This document shows, piece after piece, positions 8,386-17,702 of a stretch of DNA of 64,000 nt. A program made the position numbers and the translations under genes. Below the pieces are notes generated by a model. It worked only from the letters and a program-made list of their open reading frames with translations, did no database searches and was not told where the DNA came from. Every line of letters starts with the position of its first letter. Positions within the stretch are counted from its first letter, which is position 1. The stretch comes from Niveibacterium umoris (GTDB lineage: Bacteria > Pseudomonadota > Gammaproteobacteria > Burkholderiales > Rhodocyclaceae): assembly GCF_014197015.1 (NCBI RefSeq), contig NZ_JACIET010000002.1:62001-126000 (forward strand), written 5' to 3'.

Positions 8386-10668
8386 ATGAACACCCTCGAC
8401 AAACGCTGGCAAGACTGGATAACCAGCAACCTTGCGCGCGGCTGTGCTCCCGACCGCATTCAGGCGGCGATGACTCAGTCCGGGTTCGAGAAAGATCTTG
8501 CGCAACGCACGATTGAAGCCTGCGCACGCCTTGTCATGAAAGCACCTTGCGCCGGGGTCCTCCCTCTCAAGACGCCGGCTCCTTCGCCGCAGCTAGATCT
8601 GATCTACGAAATTCAAGCAGCCCTGCGGGCGCAATTGCGTGAGCACATTGGCGCAATCCGCAATCCCGTGCTGATGGCGCTGCTCGAACGCACTCCGGGG
8701 TCACGAAGCGCAGCCGCGCGCCAAGAGCGGGCGGAATTCTGCAGCGCGCTTGACCAGTACTGGGACCAGTTCATGGCGAGGTTCGAACTTGCCCTGCAAG
8801 GGCCACTGTTCTTGCAAGCGAATGATGAACAGTTCGGCGAATTGACGGTATTCAGCAGCACCCAGCTCGGTCTGCTGAACCTTGCGAGCGAGATTTCTGC
8901 GCTGCTGGGTCGAGACTGCGAGGCGCCGTGGTCGACACTCAAATCGCGGCTCGACGCACTCCACTGCCAAGCGGGATCGACCGAAGCGCGCGATGAGCCG
9001 GAGAACCCGCAACGGATCAGTGTCGCGCTCGTCCGTGCCTGCGAAGAGTTGCCGCCTGCGGTTCGTCCACATTTCGCCCATGAAGTTGCGCAAGGGCTCG
9101 CCGACTCCCTTCTCCATATTTACGAGGAACTCAACGCTGAACTGGCCTATCGCGGCGTCTTGCCAGAGCTCAGCCGTACGCGCTTCATGCATGGCCCCGC
9201 ACCGTGGAAAAAAGTGCCAGTCGGCAATGCGCTGCCTGCGCGGGCGCAAGGGCCGCAAGCGCGCATTCCGACGAGCGAAGTAGCGGCCGTGTGCAAGGTA
9301 TTTGAACGCCTTGAAAGCTTCGGCGGCGAAGGCAGTGTGCCGTTGGCCGCGCTCCTCGAACAACTGCGTCGCGAGGCGGCGATTACCCCCAGTGGCAAGG
9401 CGGCACGTTCCGTCATCCTCACGCTCGCGTCGGTATTCTCCGGCTTGTTCTGCGACCCGGATCTGCCGCCTGTTGCCCGCCCCCTGCTTGCACGATTGCA
9501 GCTGCCCGTTCTGCGACTTGCGTTGCTGGATCAGACCCTCTTTGTTCACCCCGAGCACCCCGCGGGCAAATTCATTGACCGCCTCATCTTCGCGGCCATG
9601 CGCTGCGATGGCGCCGCTTGCGATGACAACCCGACACGGGCGCGACTGGAGGAAATCGTTGGTCGACTGGCCGCGCAAGACAGCTGCAGTGCGAACACTT
9701 TCGCCGACGCACTCGCAACGCTCGAAGGCCACCTGACTGCCGCGGCGCGTGTCGAACAGACTGCCATTGCTGCGCTTCGTAGCCATGTCGTCGCTGTGTC
9801 GCGCCGGGCCTGGGCAAAACGGCACTCCCGCCGCACGATGAAACCGCTGCTTGCAGCACCGATGCCGATGGCGTTGCAAGACTTCCTTGTAAATGTCTGG
9901 ACGCCGCTCGTCGAGGCCGCCCTGCTGGAAGGTGCGCAGGATCGCGAGACCGGCATCCTGGTCGCGATGGCGGAGCGCATCTGCCACACCATGACACCGG
10001 GTCTGCCAGCATCCGAACGACTCTCGCTTCAGGCTGAGCTGCCGACACTGATCGAACGCGTGACAATTCAACTCGACACCAGCCCGCTTCCGCCAACCCA
10101 GTGGGCCAAGCCACTCGCCCAACTCGTGGCGCTGCAGAAACAGGCTCTGCAGGGCTTTGTCCCCTCCCTCGCCGAGGCGCTTGCCGAGCCATTTGGCGCA
10201 GGAGAGGATGAGCCGACGCGTAGCTACCAGCACGGGCACTTCGCGCTGCAAGTGCTCACCGAACCGGCATATCCGATACCGATGGACCGAAACGCAAAGG
10301 AAGCCGTCGGCGCCGTTCGCGCGCTCGCCCCTGGCGACTGGATTGCACTGATTGAAGACGACGGTTCCGAGGTCCTGCGGCAAATCGACTGGAATGACGA
10401 GAGCACCGGCGTGCTTCTACTCACGTCGGCTCAGGAGGGCAAAGCGGTCGCCATGCCTCGTCGCCACTTGGTGAGTCTGCTGATCAAAGACCAGGCGCGC
10501 CTCATCTACAGCGGCCCGCGCTTCGCCTTGATTGTTCGCCACGTGCAGACATTCTTTGCCGAGCAAGAGGAAACCACGGCCAGCATCGCAAGGGGCGCCC
10601 TGACGCGAGTCGCTTCGACCGCAGCAAGCGCGCTCACGGCAGAGCAGGTCGTCGCGCACACGGCTTGA
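8386..10668 (+). CDS. DUF1631 family protein
   Basis: A 760-aa cytoplasmic protein of unknown function. The family is recognised by the central block RPLLARLQLPVLRLALLDQT followed by HPAGKFIDRL (residues about 365-400) and by a C-terminal domain (about 640-715) with LAPGDWIALIEDDG and WNDESTGVLLLTS, resembling a PilZ-like beta barrel. The first 40 residues (WQDWITSNLARGCAPDRI) match a short N-terminal module seen on several betaproteobacterial proteins. DUF1631 proteins have often been labelled thymidine phosphorylase without support. No transmembrane segment is evident. It lies among decayed DNA but is itself intact. Confidence 0.8.
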   Translation: MNTLDKRWQDWITSNLARGCAPDRIQAAMTQSGFEKDLAQRTIEACARLVMKAPCAGVLPLKTPAPSPQLDLIYEIQAALRAQLREHIGAIRNPVLMALLERTPGSRSAAARQERAEFCSALDQYWDQFMARFELALQGPLFLQANDEQFGELTVFSSTQLGLLNLASEISALLGRDCEAPWSTLKSRLDALHCQAGSTEARDEPENPQRISVALVRACEELPPAVRPHFAHEVAQGLADSLLHIYEELNAELAYRGVLPELSRTRFMHGPAPWKKVPVGNALPARAQGPQARIPTSEVAAVCKVFERLESFGGEGSVPLAALLEQLRREAAITPSGKAARSVILTLASVFSGLFCDPDLPPVARPLLARLQLPVLRLALLDQTLFVHPEHPAGKFIDRLIFAAMRCDGAACDDNPTRARLEEIVGRLAAQDSCSANTFADALATLEGHLTAAARVEQTAIAALRSHVVAVSRRAWAKRHSRRTMKPLLAAPMPMALQDFLVNVWTPLVEAALLEGAQDRETGILVAMAERICHTMTPGLPASERLSLQAELPTLIERVTIQLDTSPLPPTQWAKPLAQLVALQKQALQGFVPSLAEALAEPFGAGEDEPTRSYQHGHFALQVLTEPAYPIPMDRNAKEAVGAVRALAPGDWIALIEDDGSEVLRQIDWNDESTGVLLLTSAQEGKAVAMPRRHLVSLLIKDQARLIYSGPRFALIVRHVQTFFAEQEETTASIARGALTRVASTAASALTAEQVVAHTA

Positions 10669-11254
10669 TCAACACTGCATTGCCGCCAATTAGCCACTCG
10701 CGGGACCCGGGGCTCACGTGTCGGGCCTGCCTTCGCGCTAGCCCCAAGCGTCGTCCGCCATGGCCCGATCGGGCACCTGGATGGCGCTGTGCGCCGTGCC
10801 GAACGCCGGTAAGAACCTGGGCTCCGTTGCCTGCGCAAAACTGAATCGCCCCGAGTATCGCGGAGGCCATCGGCATTAAGTCAGACGGTCGCGGCCTGAC
10901 CGGCGCGTTGACGATGGCAATGGGTTACGAATCCGGATGGAGGGACGTGCCCCAGCGGACCCATCAGCCGATGATGGTCGAACCGCGCTACCCATTCGAG
11001 CGTTGCTGTTTCCGCGCTCTGTTTGGTCTTCCATGGACCACTGCGGCGAATCACCTGTCTTGCAGGGGCCGTTGGTCGTCTCAGCAAGTACATTGTCCTG
11101 GCTATCGCTCCTTGGAGCCCAATGACCCCAATCGCTCGTTTCGTATCCTCATCACCCACTCATTGGATCAATGCTTCGCGTTGATCGAAATCAACCGCAG
11201 CCCAAAACCGGGGAAGATCATCGAGTACACAGCCGACTGAAGAGGGGAGAGATC
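10669..11254. other. Gene-free stretch holding an IS3 remnant
   Basis: About 585 bp. Apart from the IS3-type transposase remnant on the minus strand (10881-11062) I see no gene. A plus-strand frame at 10908-11240 (110 codons) is antisense to that remnant and resembles no family I know. Confidence 0.5.
10881..11062 (-). pseudogene. IS3-family transposase (OrfB) C-terminal remnant
   Basis: The minus strand reads RQVIRRSGPWK, then ETATLEWVARFDHHRLMGPL and GHVPPS, followed by a stop at 10881. This is the characteristic C-terminal end of IS3-group OrfB integrases (I-GPW, then ATLEWV-WFNH-RL--P-G--PP). After the stop the text LNADGLRDTRGDS matches the usual run-out of such elements. The DDE catalytic core is absent. 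Confidence 0.75.
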
Positions 11255-11782
11255 ATGAAACAGGTCTTCGTGAACGGGCACGGCTATCTGCAAGTCAACG
11301 ACAAGATTAGCCTCAAGTGTGATGCGAAGTTCTACGTTCCGAGCAATGGCTTATACACCGGCACCTCAACGGCCGCTTTGCTAGATAGCGGGACGTATTA
11401 CGACGAGTTAATTGAAGAAAAACACAAGGGCGATATCGTCAACGAGCACTTCCTCGTGACGAACATGGATACCCTGACAGATCTAGACCGATCTCACAAA
11501 TACGTAGAAAGAGATGGAAGAACTTCGTGGCAGCAGAGGCCTCTCATCGCGCTCCTCGAGATTGCGCCAAACGAATATGTCGTGAGAACAAGAGATCTTC
11601 ACCAGGCCATTCGCCTTTCAACCATCATTGATGCACTCATTAGAGAGTTCTCAGGCGAGTCAGATTCGGACTTTGCTATCCATTGGACAGCCTGCAGAAG
11701 TCATATTGGCGGGGCGCACAATAATCTGATCGCTGACATGAACTCCACCGAAAAGGACCGGGTTAAAGCCATTCTTCGCTAG
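11255..11782 (+). CDS. Hypothetical protein ending in an HWTACRS motif
   Basis: A 175-aa protein starting at an ATG with a strong GAGGGGAGA site 4 nt upstream. Codon use is clearly more AT-rich than the neighbours, suggesting recent transfer. No signal peptide or membrane segment is seen. The N-terminus reads MKQVFVNGHGYLQV and residues about 148-155 read IHWTACRS. A G-HG opening with a late HW-ACR block resembles, from memory, the putative adhesin Stv-type domain found in polymorphic-toxin and effector loci, but this is weak. Its neighbours are decayed IS and an AraC regulator, so context gives no function. Confidence 0.6.
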   Translation: MKQVFVNGHGYLQVNDKISLKCDAKFYVPSNGLYTGTSTAALLDSGTYYDELIEEKHKGDIVNEHFLVTNMDTLTDLDRSHKYVERDGRTSWQQRPLIALLEIAPNEYVVRTRDLHQAIRLSTIIDALIREFSGESDSDFAIHWTACRSHIGGAHNNLIADMNSTEKDRVKAILR

Positions 11783-12222
11783 AAACGCATTCGACTCTTG
11801 GATGTCAGCGGCCGAATGACCGCAGCCGGCCAAAGAGCAGTCCTTTGAGGTCGAGTGCCGATTGGTCCGTTCAGCTTGGATGCGGCCCCAGGGCCTGACG
11901 ACAGGCGCGCTTTATGTCTGGCGAAAGCTGTCCGTCAGCAGCGGCCAGAAATAGCAGCTGCGAAGCAAACATTCTGGCGGCCGTCCTGCTGTTTTCTGGG
12001 AGCGAACGCCGCGGTGGAGTCTTGCGACGATTTCGTTGCCAGTCTCTTATTAGCGCGCTCACCGCAACATGCAAATCGGAACGGTTGCGCCGCCAGAATC
12101 CGATCACGCCTTGCGGTTTGCAAGTTCGCTCTTGTTCCATCTATTCGGAAACGTTGGTCTCGGGCCGCGCCTGACTGCAGTGCGTACATCGTCTACATGC
12201 CGAGTGGCCCTATTCAACAGGA
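11783..12222. other. 440-bp stretch without a recognised gene
   Basis: It lies between the AT-rich orphan and the 3' end of the AraC regulator. Several short open frames exist on both strands (for example 11855-12316 plus and 11871-12140 minus), but none has a ribosome site plus recognisable domain. Short sequences of the type CGGCC followed by GAATGACCG near 11809-11830 suggest decayed intergenic repeats. Confidence 0.4.
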
Positions 12223-13275
12223 TCAGGCGGAACTCATTTTCCGGTGGCGCCATACATCTGGCGAGACGCCGCACGCTCTCCTGAAGGCGCGCCCAAAGGC
12301 GCTGCAGTCGGAATAGCCAAGATATGTGGCGATCTGCCCGGCCGTGAGGTCCGTATCACACAGAAGCTGGGATGCCACGTCCATCCGCGCTGTAGTCAGC
12401 TCCTTTCGAAACGTGGTGGCGTAACGCTGGAAGATTCGGTTCAAGGTCCGTTCATGGACGCCGAGCGCGCTGGCCAGCGAAGCTTGGCATGGCGTGTGGT
12501 TGGTGAGAATCATCGTCCTGAGCTGTCGATGAGCGAAGTGCCGCTCGTCGATGGGGGCAGGGGTCACGTGTTCTACGGGTTCCGGTGCATTCACCCGTAC
12601 GTTCCCCTGACTCGCCAGCGCGTTCGGACAATCCAGCCAGGCTGTCGAGAAAACGACGGCGGAAACTTCAGACTGATAACGGATGCTGGTGGCCCCGAAA
12701 TGCTGGCTGAACAGGTGAGGCTGATCCGGGCGGCGGCATGACAGACGGATGTCGAGCGGCCTCCATCGCGGGCCACAGATCTCTCTGAGTAGCCTGTAAG
12801 CCATCAGGATCGCCCCAGCGTTCAACTGCTCGCAGCCCGGGCAATTGGGCATGTAGATGCCGTAGGAAAGGTACGCGAGTTCGCCTTCGATCGTGAGCGC
12901 TACAACGGCGCCGGTGTCATGAGCGTGCATCGATTCGACCAGACGTTTCAGTGCCGATCGTACGTCCGGCGCAGTACACATCAAGCGGCCCACGGGGCCG
13001 AGATCACGCGTTCCGCCCTGGCTGGCAATGAGTAGCGGGAGATCCGGGCGCCCTGAGATGTGCGCGCCCTGGCTCAACAGCCAACCGACGGTGTCGTAGT
13101 CCAGGTAGCGGTCCTGATCACGTAGATCAGTCTCTGTCAGCGATCGCGCGGCGAGCAGAGGCTCGGGGTCGATGCCAAGTCCCCGCAAGGCGCCTGGCAG
13201 GTAAGCAATGATGCTGACGCGCAACTGCCCTTCGCGGGGCGCGAGCCGCATTGCGGGGCTGACACGTGCGTCCAT
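12223..13275 (-). CDS. AraC-family transcriptional regulator
   Basis: A 350-aa regulator of the OruR/ArgR-like AraC subgroup. Residues about 20-210 form the N-terminal arabinose-binding-like domain typical of this class. The C-terminus holds the double helix-turn-helix, with ASLASALGVHERTLNRIFQR and AGQIATYLGYSDCSAFGRAF followed by GVSPDVWR. It is transcribed away from the sulfatase cluster, whose first gene starts 455 bp from its start codon. It is therefore a candidate regulator of that cluster, by position only. Confidence 0.88.
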   Translation of the reverse strand: MDARVSPAMRLAPREGQLRVSIIAYLPGALRGLGIDPEPLLAARSLTETDLRDQDRYLDYDTVGWLLSQGAHISGRPDLPLLIASQGGTRDLGPVGRLMCTAPDVRSALKRLVESMHAHDTGAVVALTIEGELAYLSYGIYMPNCPGCEQLNAGAILMAYRLLREICGPRWRPLDIRLSCRRPDQPHLFSQHFGATSIRYQSEVSAVVFSTAWLDCPNALASQGNVRVNAPEPVEHVTPAPIDERHFAHRQLRTMILTNHTPCQASLASALGVHERTLNRIFQRYATTFRKELTTARMDVASQLLCDTDLTAGQIATYLGYSDCSAFGRAFRRACGVSPDVWRHRKMSSA

Positions 13276-13730
13276 GCCTGTTCCCTAAGCTGGCGCCATG
13301 AGGCGCCTGTTTGGGCCGGATCGATCATTGCATTCAGGGAGCGTGCTCCATGCGCACGATGTGCCTTGTGGTCGCAGCGCAACGCGCGGCGTCGACCGAC
13401 GAATGCGCCGGGTTATATGCCCTGAACGACAAGACAAGGTGCCGCGCGAGCCACAGGGTGCTTCCGACAATGCCTGCTCGTGCTTGCGGGACTTCGCTGT
13501 CGTCGTCGCCCGCTCACTTTGCGTTGTCTGCGAACGGAGCATTGGACGCAGATCAATTGCGGCCCATCGGTGTCGCAAAATGTCCAACAAGTCCTCTATA
13601 TCAGTGAAATGATTGGAACGCTTCATCGCGGTATCCGGAGGTTGCTCCCCACATGGCATTCCGTGGCATTCCGACCAGCGTCCGTTACAGAGAGCTGGTC
13701 AAAGGGTGCCGAGAGATCGAGGACCGAACT
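13276..13730. other. 455-bp divergent intergenic region
   Basis: It separates the AraC gene from the glycine-zipper gene and should carry both promoters. No convincing gene is seen. The last 150 bp (about 13560-13620) are more AT-rich than the rest. I could not identify a clear -35/-10 pair or an AraC site by eye. Confidence 0.4.
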
Positions 13731-14210
13731 ATGCGAATTGGACTTGGCCTTTGCGCCGTGATGCTGCTCGTCAGCCTGTCGGCATCCGCGCAAACCTATG
13801 TGTATCCGGCAAAAGGGCAGTCGGCTGAGCAGCAGAAGAAGGACGAAGCGGAGTGCTACACCTGGGCCGTGGGGCAGACTGGATATGACCCGGCCAAACC
13901 GCCGCCTGCACCGACCACCGCCGCAGCACCGCCGCCAGCGCCTAAACCAAGTGGCGCGCGGGTAAGGGGGGCGGCAGCCGGGGCAACGGTGGCGGCCATT
14001 ACGGATCACGACACGGGTGACGCGGCAGTGGCTGGTGCGGTAGCAGGCGGGGCCGCGCAACGTGGCGCCAAGCGCCAAGCCAGCCAGCAGCAGGCCGCGG
14101 CGCAGCAGCAGGCGGCTCAGCAACAAGCAACGCAGCAGCAGAACCAGACTGCCGCCTTCAACAAGGCCCGTTCGGCATGTCTGGAAGGGCGCGGTTACAC
14201 GATCAAGTAG
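13731..14210 (+). CDS. Secreted glycine-zipper protein with Gln-rich C-terminus
   Basis: A 159-aa protein with a clear Sec signal peptide (MRIGLGLCAVMLLVSLSASA, cleaved before QTYVYP). Next come YPAKGQSAEQQKKDEAECY, where Cys and Trp are conserved in YMGG/glycine-zipper proteins; a Pro/Ala linker; and a Gly/Ala repeat GAAAGATVAAI then AVAGAVAGGAAQRG that can form a glycine-zipper helix. A Gln/Ala-rich region of about 35 residues and a final CLEGRGYTIK follow. Likely periplasmic or outer-membrane associated. It is the first gene of the sulfatase cluster. Confidence 0.8.
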   Translation: MRIGLGLCAVMLLVSLSASAQTYVYPAKGQSAEQQKKDEAECYTWAVGQTGYDPAKPPPAPTTAAAPPPAPKPSGARVRGAAAGATVAAITDHDTGDAAVAGAVAGGAAQRGAKRQASQQQAAAQQQAAQQQATQQQNQTAAFNKARSACLEGRGYTIK

Positions 14211-14374
14211 GACTCTTTGCGCCATACGCAATGGATTTCATCGGACGCCGCGGCGCGCTCAAGCTCGGCGCAAAGATGAAGTCTGCCGGATGACCGGCCC
14301 CAAGAGTCTGGTTTGTCGCGCGGAACTCGCGCAGGGGCCGATAGGCCTCAACGCTCTTTAAGGGAGTGACTGAC

Positions 14375-15190
14375 ATGTCTGCCCGTTCTGCCTTTACCGC
14401 CTTGTCTCTGTGCTGTGCGGCCTTTTCGACATGTACGTTGGCAAGCAACGCCGACGCGTGGTCAGTAACGGGCGGAATCTACGCCTATCTCCCGACGATA
14501 TCGGGCACGTCGGCCTTTTCGGTGCCGCCGAATACGGGTGGCGGTGAGGCGAGCGTCGACATCGATCAACTGCTCGACAATCTGAACGGCGTCTTCATGG
14601 GTTCGTTAGACGTTCGCAAGGGCGAATGGGGCGGGTTCACAGATCTGCTCTACATGGATGTCGGTGGCACGAAGTCGCAGACCCGCGCCTTGACGATCGG
14701 GCCTGCTGGCTTGCCCGCCGACGCCACTGCCAACGCGGATTACAGCCTCAAGGGGACGGTGTGGACCTTGGCCGCCTATTTCCATACTGAAGCGAGGCCG
14801 GAACTGAACGTCGACCTGGTGATGGGCGCGCGGATGCTGGATCTCGATCAATCCTTGGGCTGGGCGCTTGCGGGCAACGTGGCATCCGTTCCAGTGCTGG
14901 ATCGCGCTGGCAATCGAGCGGCCGGTATCAAGAGCTGGGACGCGATTCTCGGCGCCAAAGGCCGATATGCGTTCGGAGAAGGCCGCAGGTGGTTCATCCC
15001 CTTCTATGTCGATGTCGGAGGCGGCGACGCTGACCTGACTTGGCAAGCCATGACGGGGCTCGGTTACTCCTTTGCTTGGGGCGACGTGGTGGCCTCCTGG
15101 CGCTATCTCGACTACCAATTTACCGAAGGGAAAGCGCTTCGCAGCCTGACATTCGGTGGCCCTGCTTTTGCGGCGGTGTTCCATTGGTAA
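14375..15190 (+). CDS. Outer-membrane beta-barrel protein
   Basis: A 271-aa protein with a signal peptide (MSARSAFTALSLCCAAFSTC, ending near LASNADA). Alternating amphipathic strands such as WSVTGGIYAYLPTISG and GLGYSFAWGDVVASWRYLDY follow, and the terminal residue is aromatic (VFHW), all typical of a small outer-membrane barrel. The ATG at 14375 has an AGGGAG site; a GTG three codons upstream overlaps that site and is rejected. The next gene, an arylsulfatase, starts 91 nt downstream on the same strand. The substrate or ligand is unknown. Confidence 0.75.
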   Translation: MSARSAFTALSLCCAAFSTCTLASNADAWSVTGGIYAYLPTISGTSAFSVPPNTGGGEASVDIDQLLDNLNGVFMGSLDVRKGEWGGFTDLLYMDVGGTKSQTRALTIGPAGLPADATANADYSLKGTVWTLAAYFHTEARPELNVDLVMGARMLDLDQSLGWALAGNVASVPVLDRAGNRAAGIKSWDAILGAKGRYAFGEGRRWFIPFYVDVGGGDADLTWQAMTGLGYSFAWGDVVASWRYLDYQFTEGKALRSLTFGGPAFAAVFHW

Positions 15191-15281
15191 AGGTGTTCAA
15201 CTTGGCCGAACGCAAGATTTGGCTGTTGATCGCCAGGCCTGCCGTTCGGACCGCTCTAACAATGAATGGAGGGGTCGCGCA

Positions 15282-17636
15282 ATGACACGCAGGACTAAGG
15301 TTTACCGAACCCTGGCGCCCGCGGTGGCGTCGCTGTGTGCGACGGGCGCCGTTGCGCAGACGGCAATCGATCGGTCGGTATTGCCGATCGCCGAACCGAA
15401 GCGCCCAAAGTACACGGAAGTCGACGCGCGCAACGTCAAGTCGCCGGCCCTGTTTGAGGTGAAGGCGCCGCAGGCGGCACCAAACGTGGTGATCATCCTC
15501 CTAGATGACATCGGGTTTGGCGGACCCAGTACCTTCGGCGGACCGATCAACATGCCGGCGCTCGATCGCCTTGCCGAAAGCGGTCTGCGCTACAACAACT
15601 TCCACACTACGGCGCTGTCGTCACCCACCCGCGCCGCACTCAAGACTGGCCGTAACCACCACTCGGTGAACATGGGGTTCATCACCGAGATGGCGACTTC
15701 GTTGCCGGGTGCGACCGGCCAGGTGCCAAGCAACGCGGCGCCGCTCGCAGAAGTCTTGCGACTCAACGGCTACAGCACGGCGGCATTTGGTAAGTGGCAC
15801 GAAACCGCAGCGTGGGAAACCAGTATCGCCGGGCCGTTTGATCGTTGGCCCACGCGCCAGGGCTTTGACAAGTTCTACGGCTTCCTGGGGGGCGAGACCA
15901 ACCAGTGGGCGCCGTATCTGTATGACGGCACCGCACAGGTGGAATTGCCCAATGATCCCAACTACCACTTCATGTCCGACATGACGGACAAGGCGGTGGC
16001 ATGGATCAAGCATCAGAAAGCGCTCGCGCCGGATCGGCCGTCCTTCGTTTACTTCGCGCCAGGGGCGACCCACGCGCCGCACCATGTTCCGAAGGAGTGG
16101 ATCGAACGTTGGAAGGGTAAGTTCGACCAGGGGTGGGACAAGATCCGGGAAGAAACGCTGGCGAAGCAGATCCAGATGGGCGTCGTGCCACCGGGAACCC
16201 GGCTTGCGCCGAAACCGTCGGCGCTCAAAGATTGGGACACGCTATCGGCCGATGAAAAGCGCTTGTTCGCGCACCAGGCCGAAGTCTTTGCCGCCTACGC
16301 CGAATACGCGGACCATGAGATCGGCCGCATGCTCAAGGCCTTCGAGGATGTGGGGCAGGCCGACAACACGATGGTCGTCTACATCGCAGGTGACAACGGT
16401 ACCAGTGGCGAAGGCGGCCAGAGCGGCATGTTCAACGAGTACACCTATTTCAACGGTGTGCAGGAAACCGTGCCGGACATGCTCAAGAAGATCGACCAAT
16501 GGGGCGGGCCTGAGACCTACCCGCACATGTCGGCTGGTTGGGCGGTTGCATTCGATTCGCCGTTCGGGTGGATGAAACAGGTGCCGTCTGACTTTGGCGG
16601 AACACGCAACGGCATGGTTGTGAGCTGGCCCAAGCGCATCACAACGCGGAACGAAGTGCGTACGCAATTCAGCCATGTGATCGATGTTGTCCCAACCGTG
16701 TTGGAGGCGACGGGGCTGCCAGTGCCGAAGAGCGTAAATGGCGTGAAGCAGATTCCCATGGAGGGCACGAGCTTCGTCTATTCGTTCGACGCACCGAAGG
16801 CAAAGGAACGCCACACGACACAGTATTTCGAAGTGGCCGGCAACCGTGCGATCTACCACGATGGATGGTTCGCTCGCACGATTCACCGCGCCCCGTGGGA
16901 GGCGAAGCCGCGTCGTGCGCTGTCTGACAATTCCGCGTGGGAACTGTATGACGTTCACGCCGACTTCAGCCTTGCAGATGACCTCGCCGCAAAGAACCCG
17001 AAGAAGCTTGCCGAGATGCAGAAGCTGTACCTCAAGGAAGCCGCGAAGTACAGCGTGCTGCCCATGGACGATCGTGTCTTTGAACGCTTGAACGGTGAGA
17101 CGGTTGGCCGACCGGACGTGATGCGTGGGCGTAAGTCGATCTCACTGGCACAGGGTATGACCGGGATGATGGAAGGCGTCTTCCTGAACGTGAAGAACCG
17201 CTCCAGCGTGATCACCGCCGAGGTTGAAGTCGACGCATCTGGCGGCAACGGGACGGTGTTTGCGCAAGGCGGGCGCTTCGGCGGTTGGTCCTTGTACGTC
17301 AAGGATGGCGTGCCTGCCTACGATTACAACTTCCTCGGCATGCAGCACACGTCGATCAAGGCACCGAAGAAGCTCGCGGCCGGAAAGTCGACGCTGCGCT
17401 TCCAGTTCGACTACGACGGCGGCGGCCAGGGCAAGGGTGGGCAGGGCGCCCTCTTCGTCAATGGCGAGAAGGTCGCAGAAGGGCGCATCCCCGCGACCGA
17501 GGCGGGCTTGTTCTCGGCCGACGAAACGGCGGATGTTGGCATCGACTTGGGAACCCCCGTGGTGGAGTCGATTGGTGCCGAGGCGAAGTCACGTTTCACC
17601 GGCCGCATTCCAAAGCTGACGATTGAAGTGAAGTAA
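15282..17636 (+). CDS. Periplasmic arylsulfatase, serine-type (SxPxR)
   Basis: A 784-aa alkaline-phosphatase-superfamily sulfatase that would hydrolyse sulfate esters. A signal peptide (ending ATGAVAQ) is followed by the metal-binding NVVIILLDDIGFG and the active site ALSSPTRAALKTGRNHH. In the common Cys-type enzymes this reads ALCSPTRA; here Ser113 takes the position converted to formylglycine. Later landmarks are GKWHE, VYFAPGATHAPHH and YIAGDNGTSGEG. A roughly 150-residue C-terminal beta domain follows, as in large arylsulfatases. The start at 15282 has a GGAGGGG site. The maturase needed for a Ser-type enzyme is the next gene. Confidence 0.93.
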   Translation: MTRRTKVYRTLAPAVASLCATGAVAQTAIDRSVLPIAEPKRPKYTEVDARNVKSPALFEVKAPQAAPNVVIILLDDIGFGGPSTFGGPINMPALDRLAESGLRYNNFHTTALSSPTRAALKTGRNHHSVNMGFITEMATSLPGATGQVPSNAAPLAEVLRLNGYSTAAFGKWHETAAWETSIAGPFDRWPTRQGFDKFYGFLGGETNQWAPYLYDGTAQVELPNDPNYHFMSDMTDKAVAWIKHQKALAPDRPSFVYFAPGATHAPHHVPKEWIERWKGKFDQGWDKIREETLAKQIQMGVVPPGTRLAPKPSALKDWDTLSADEKRLFAHQAEVFAAYAEYADHEIGRMLKAFEDVGQADNTMVVYIAGDNGTSGEGGQSGMFNEYTYFNGVQETVPDMLKKIDQWGGPETYPHMSAGWAVAFDSPFGWMKQVPSDFGGTRNGMVVSWPKRITTRNEVRTQFSHVIDVVPTVLEATGLPVPKSVNGVKQIPMEGTSFVYSFDAPKAKERHTTQYFEVAGNRAIYHDGWFARTIHRAPWEAKPRRALSDNSAWELYDVHADFSLADDLAAKNPKKLAEMQKLYLKEAAKYSVLPMDDRVFERLNGETVGRPDVMRGRKSISLAQGMTGMMEGVFLNVKNRSSVITAEVEVDASGGNGTVFAQGGRFGGWSLYVKDGVPAYDYNFLGMQHTSIKAPKKLAAGKSTLRFQFDYDGGGQGKGGQGALFVNGEKVAEGRIPATEAGLFSADETADVGIDLGTPVVESIGAEAKSRFTGRIPKLTIEVK

Positions 17637-17702
17637 CACCCGCAGTGCTGCCGGGGATTCCCTGCAGGGGGATCTCCGGCCTTCAAGGTTCAGGGGGCAG
17701 AT

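Noticed and set aside
10908-11240. A 110-codon plus-strand open frame as a gene
   Set aside because: It is antisense to an IS3 transposase remnant, resembles no known family and has no convincing ribosome site.
13570-13620. TGTCGCAAAATGTCC as a second transposon end
   Set aside because: The similarity to Tn7 ends is limited to a few bases with no repeated sites.
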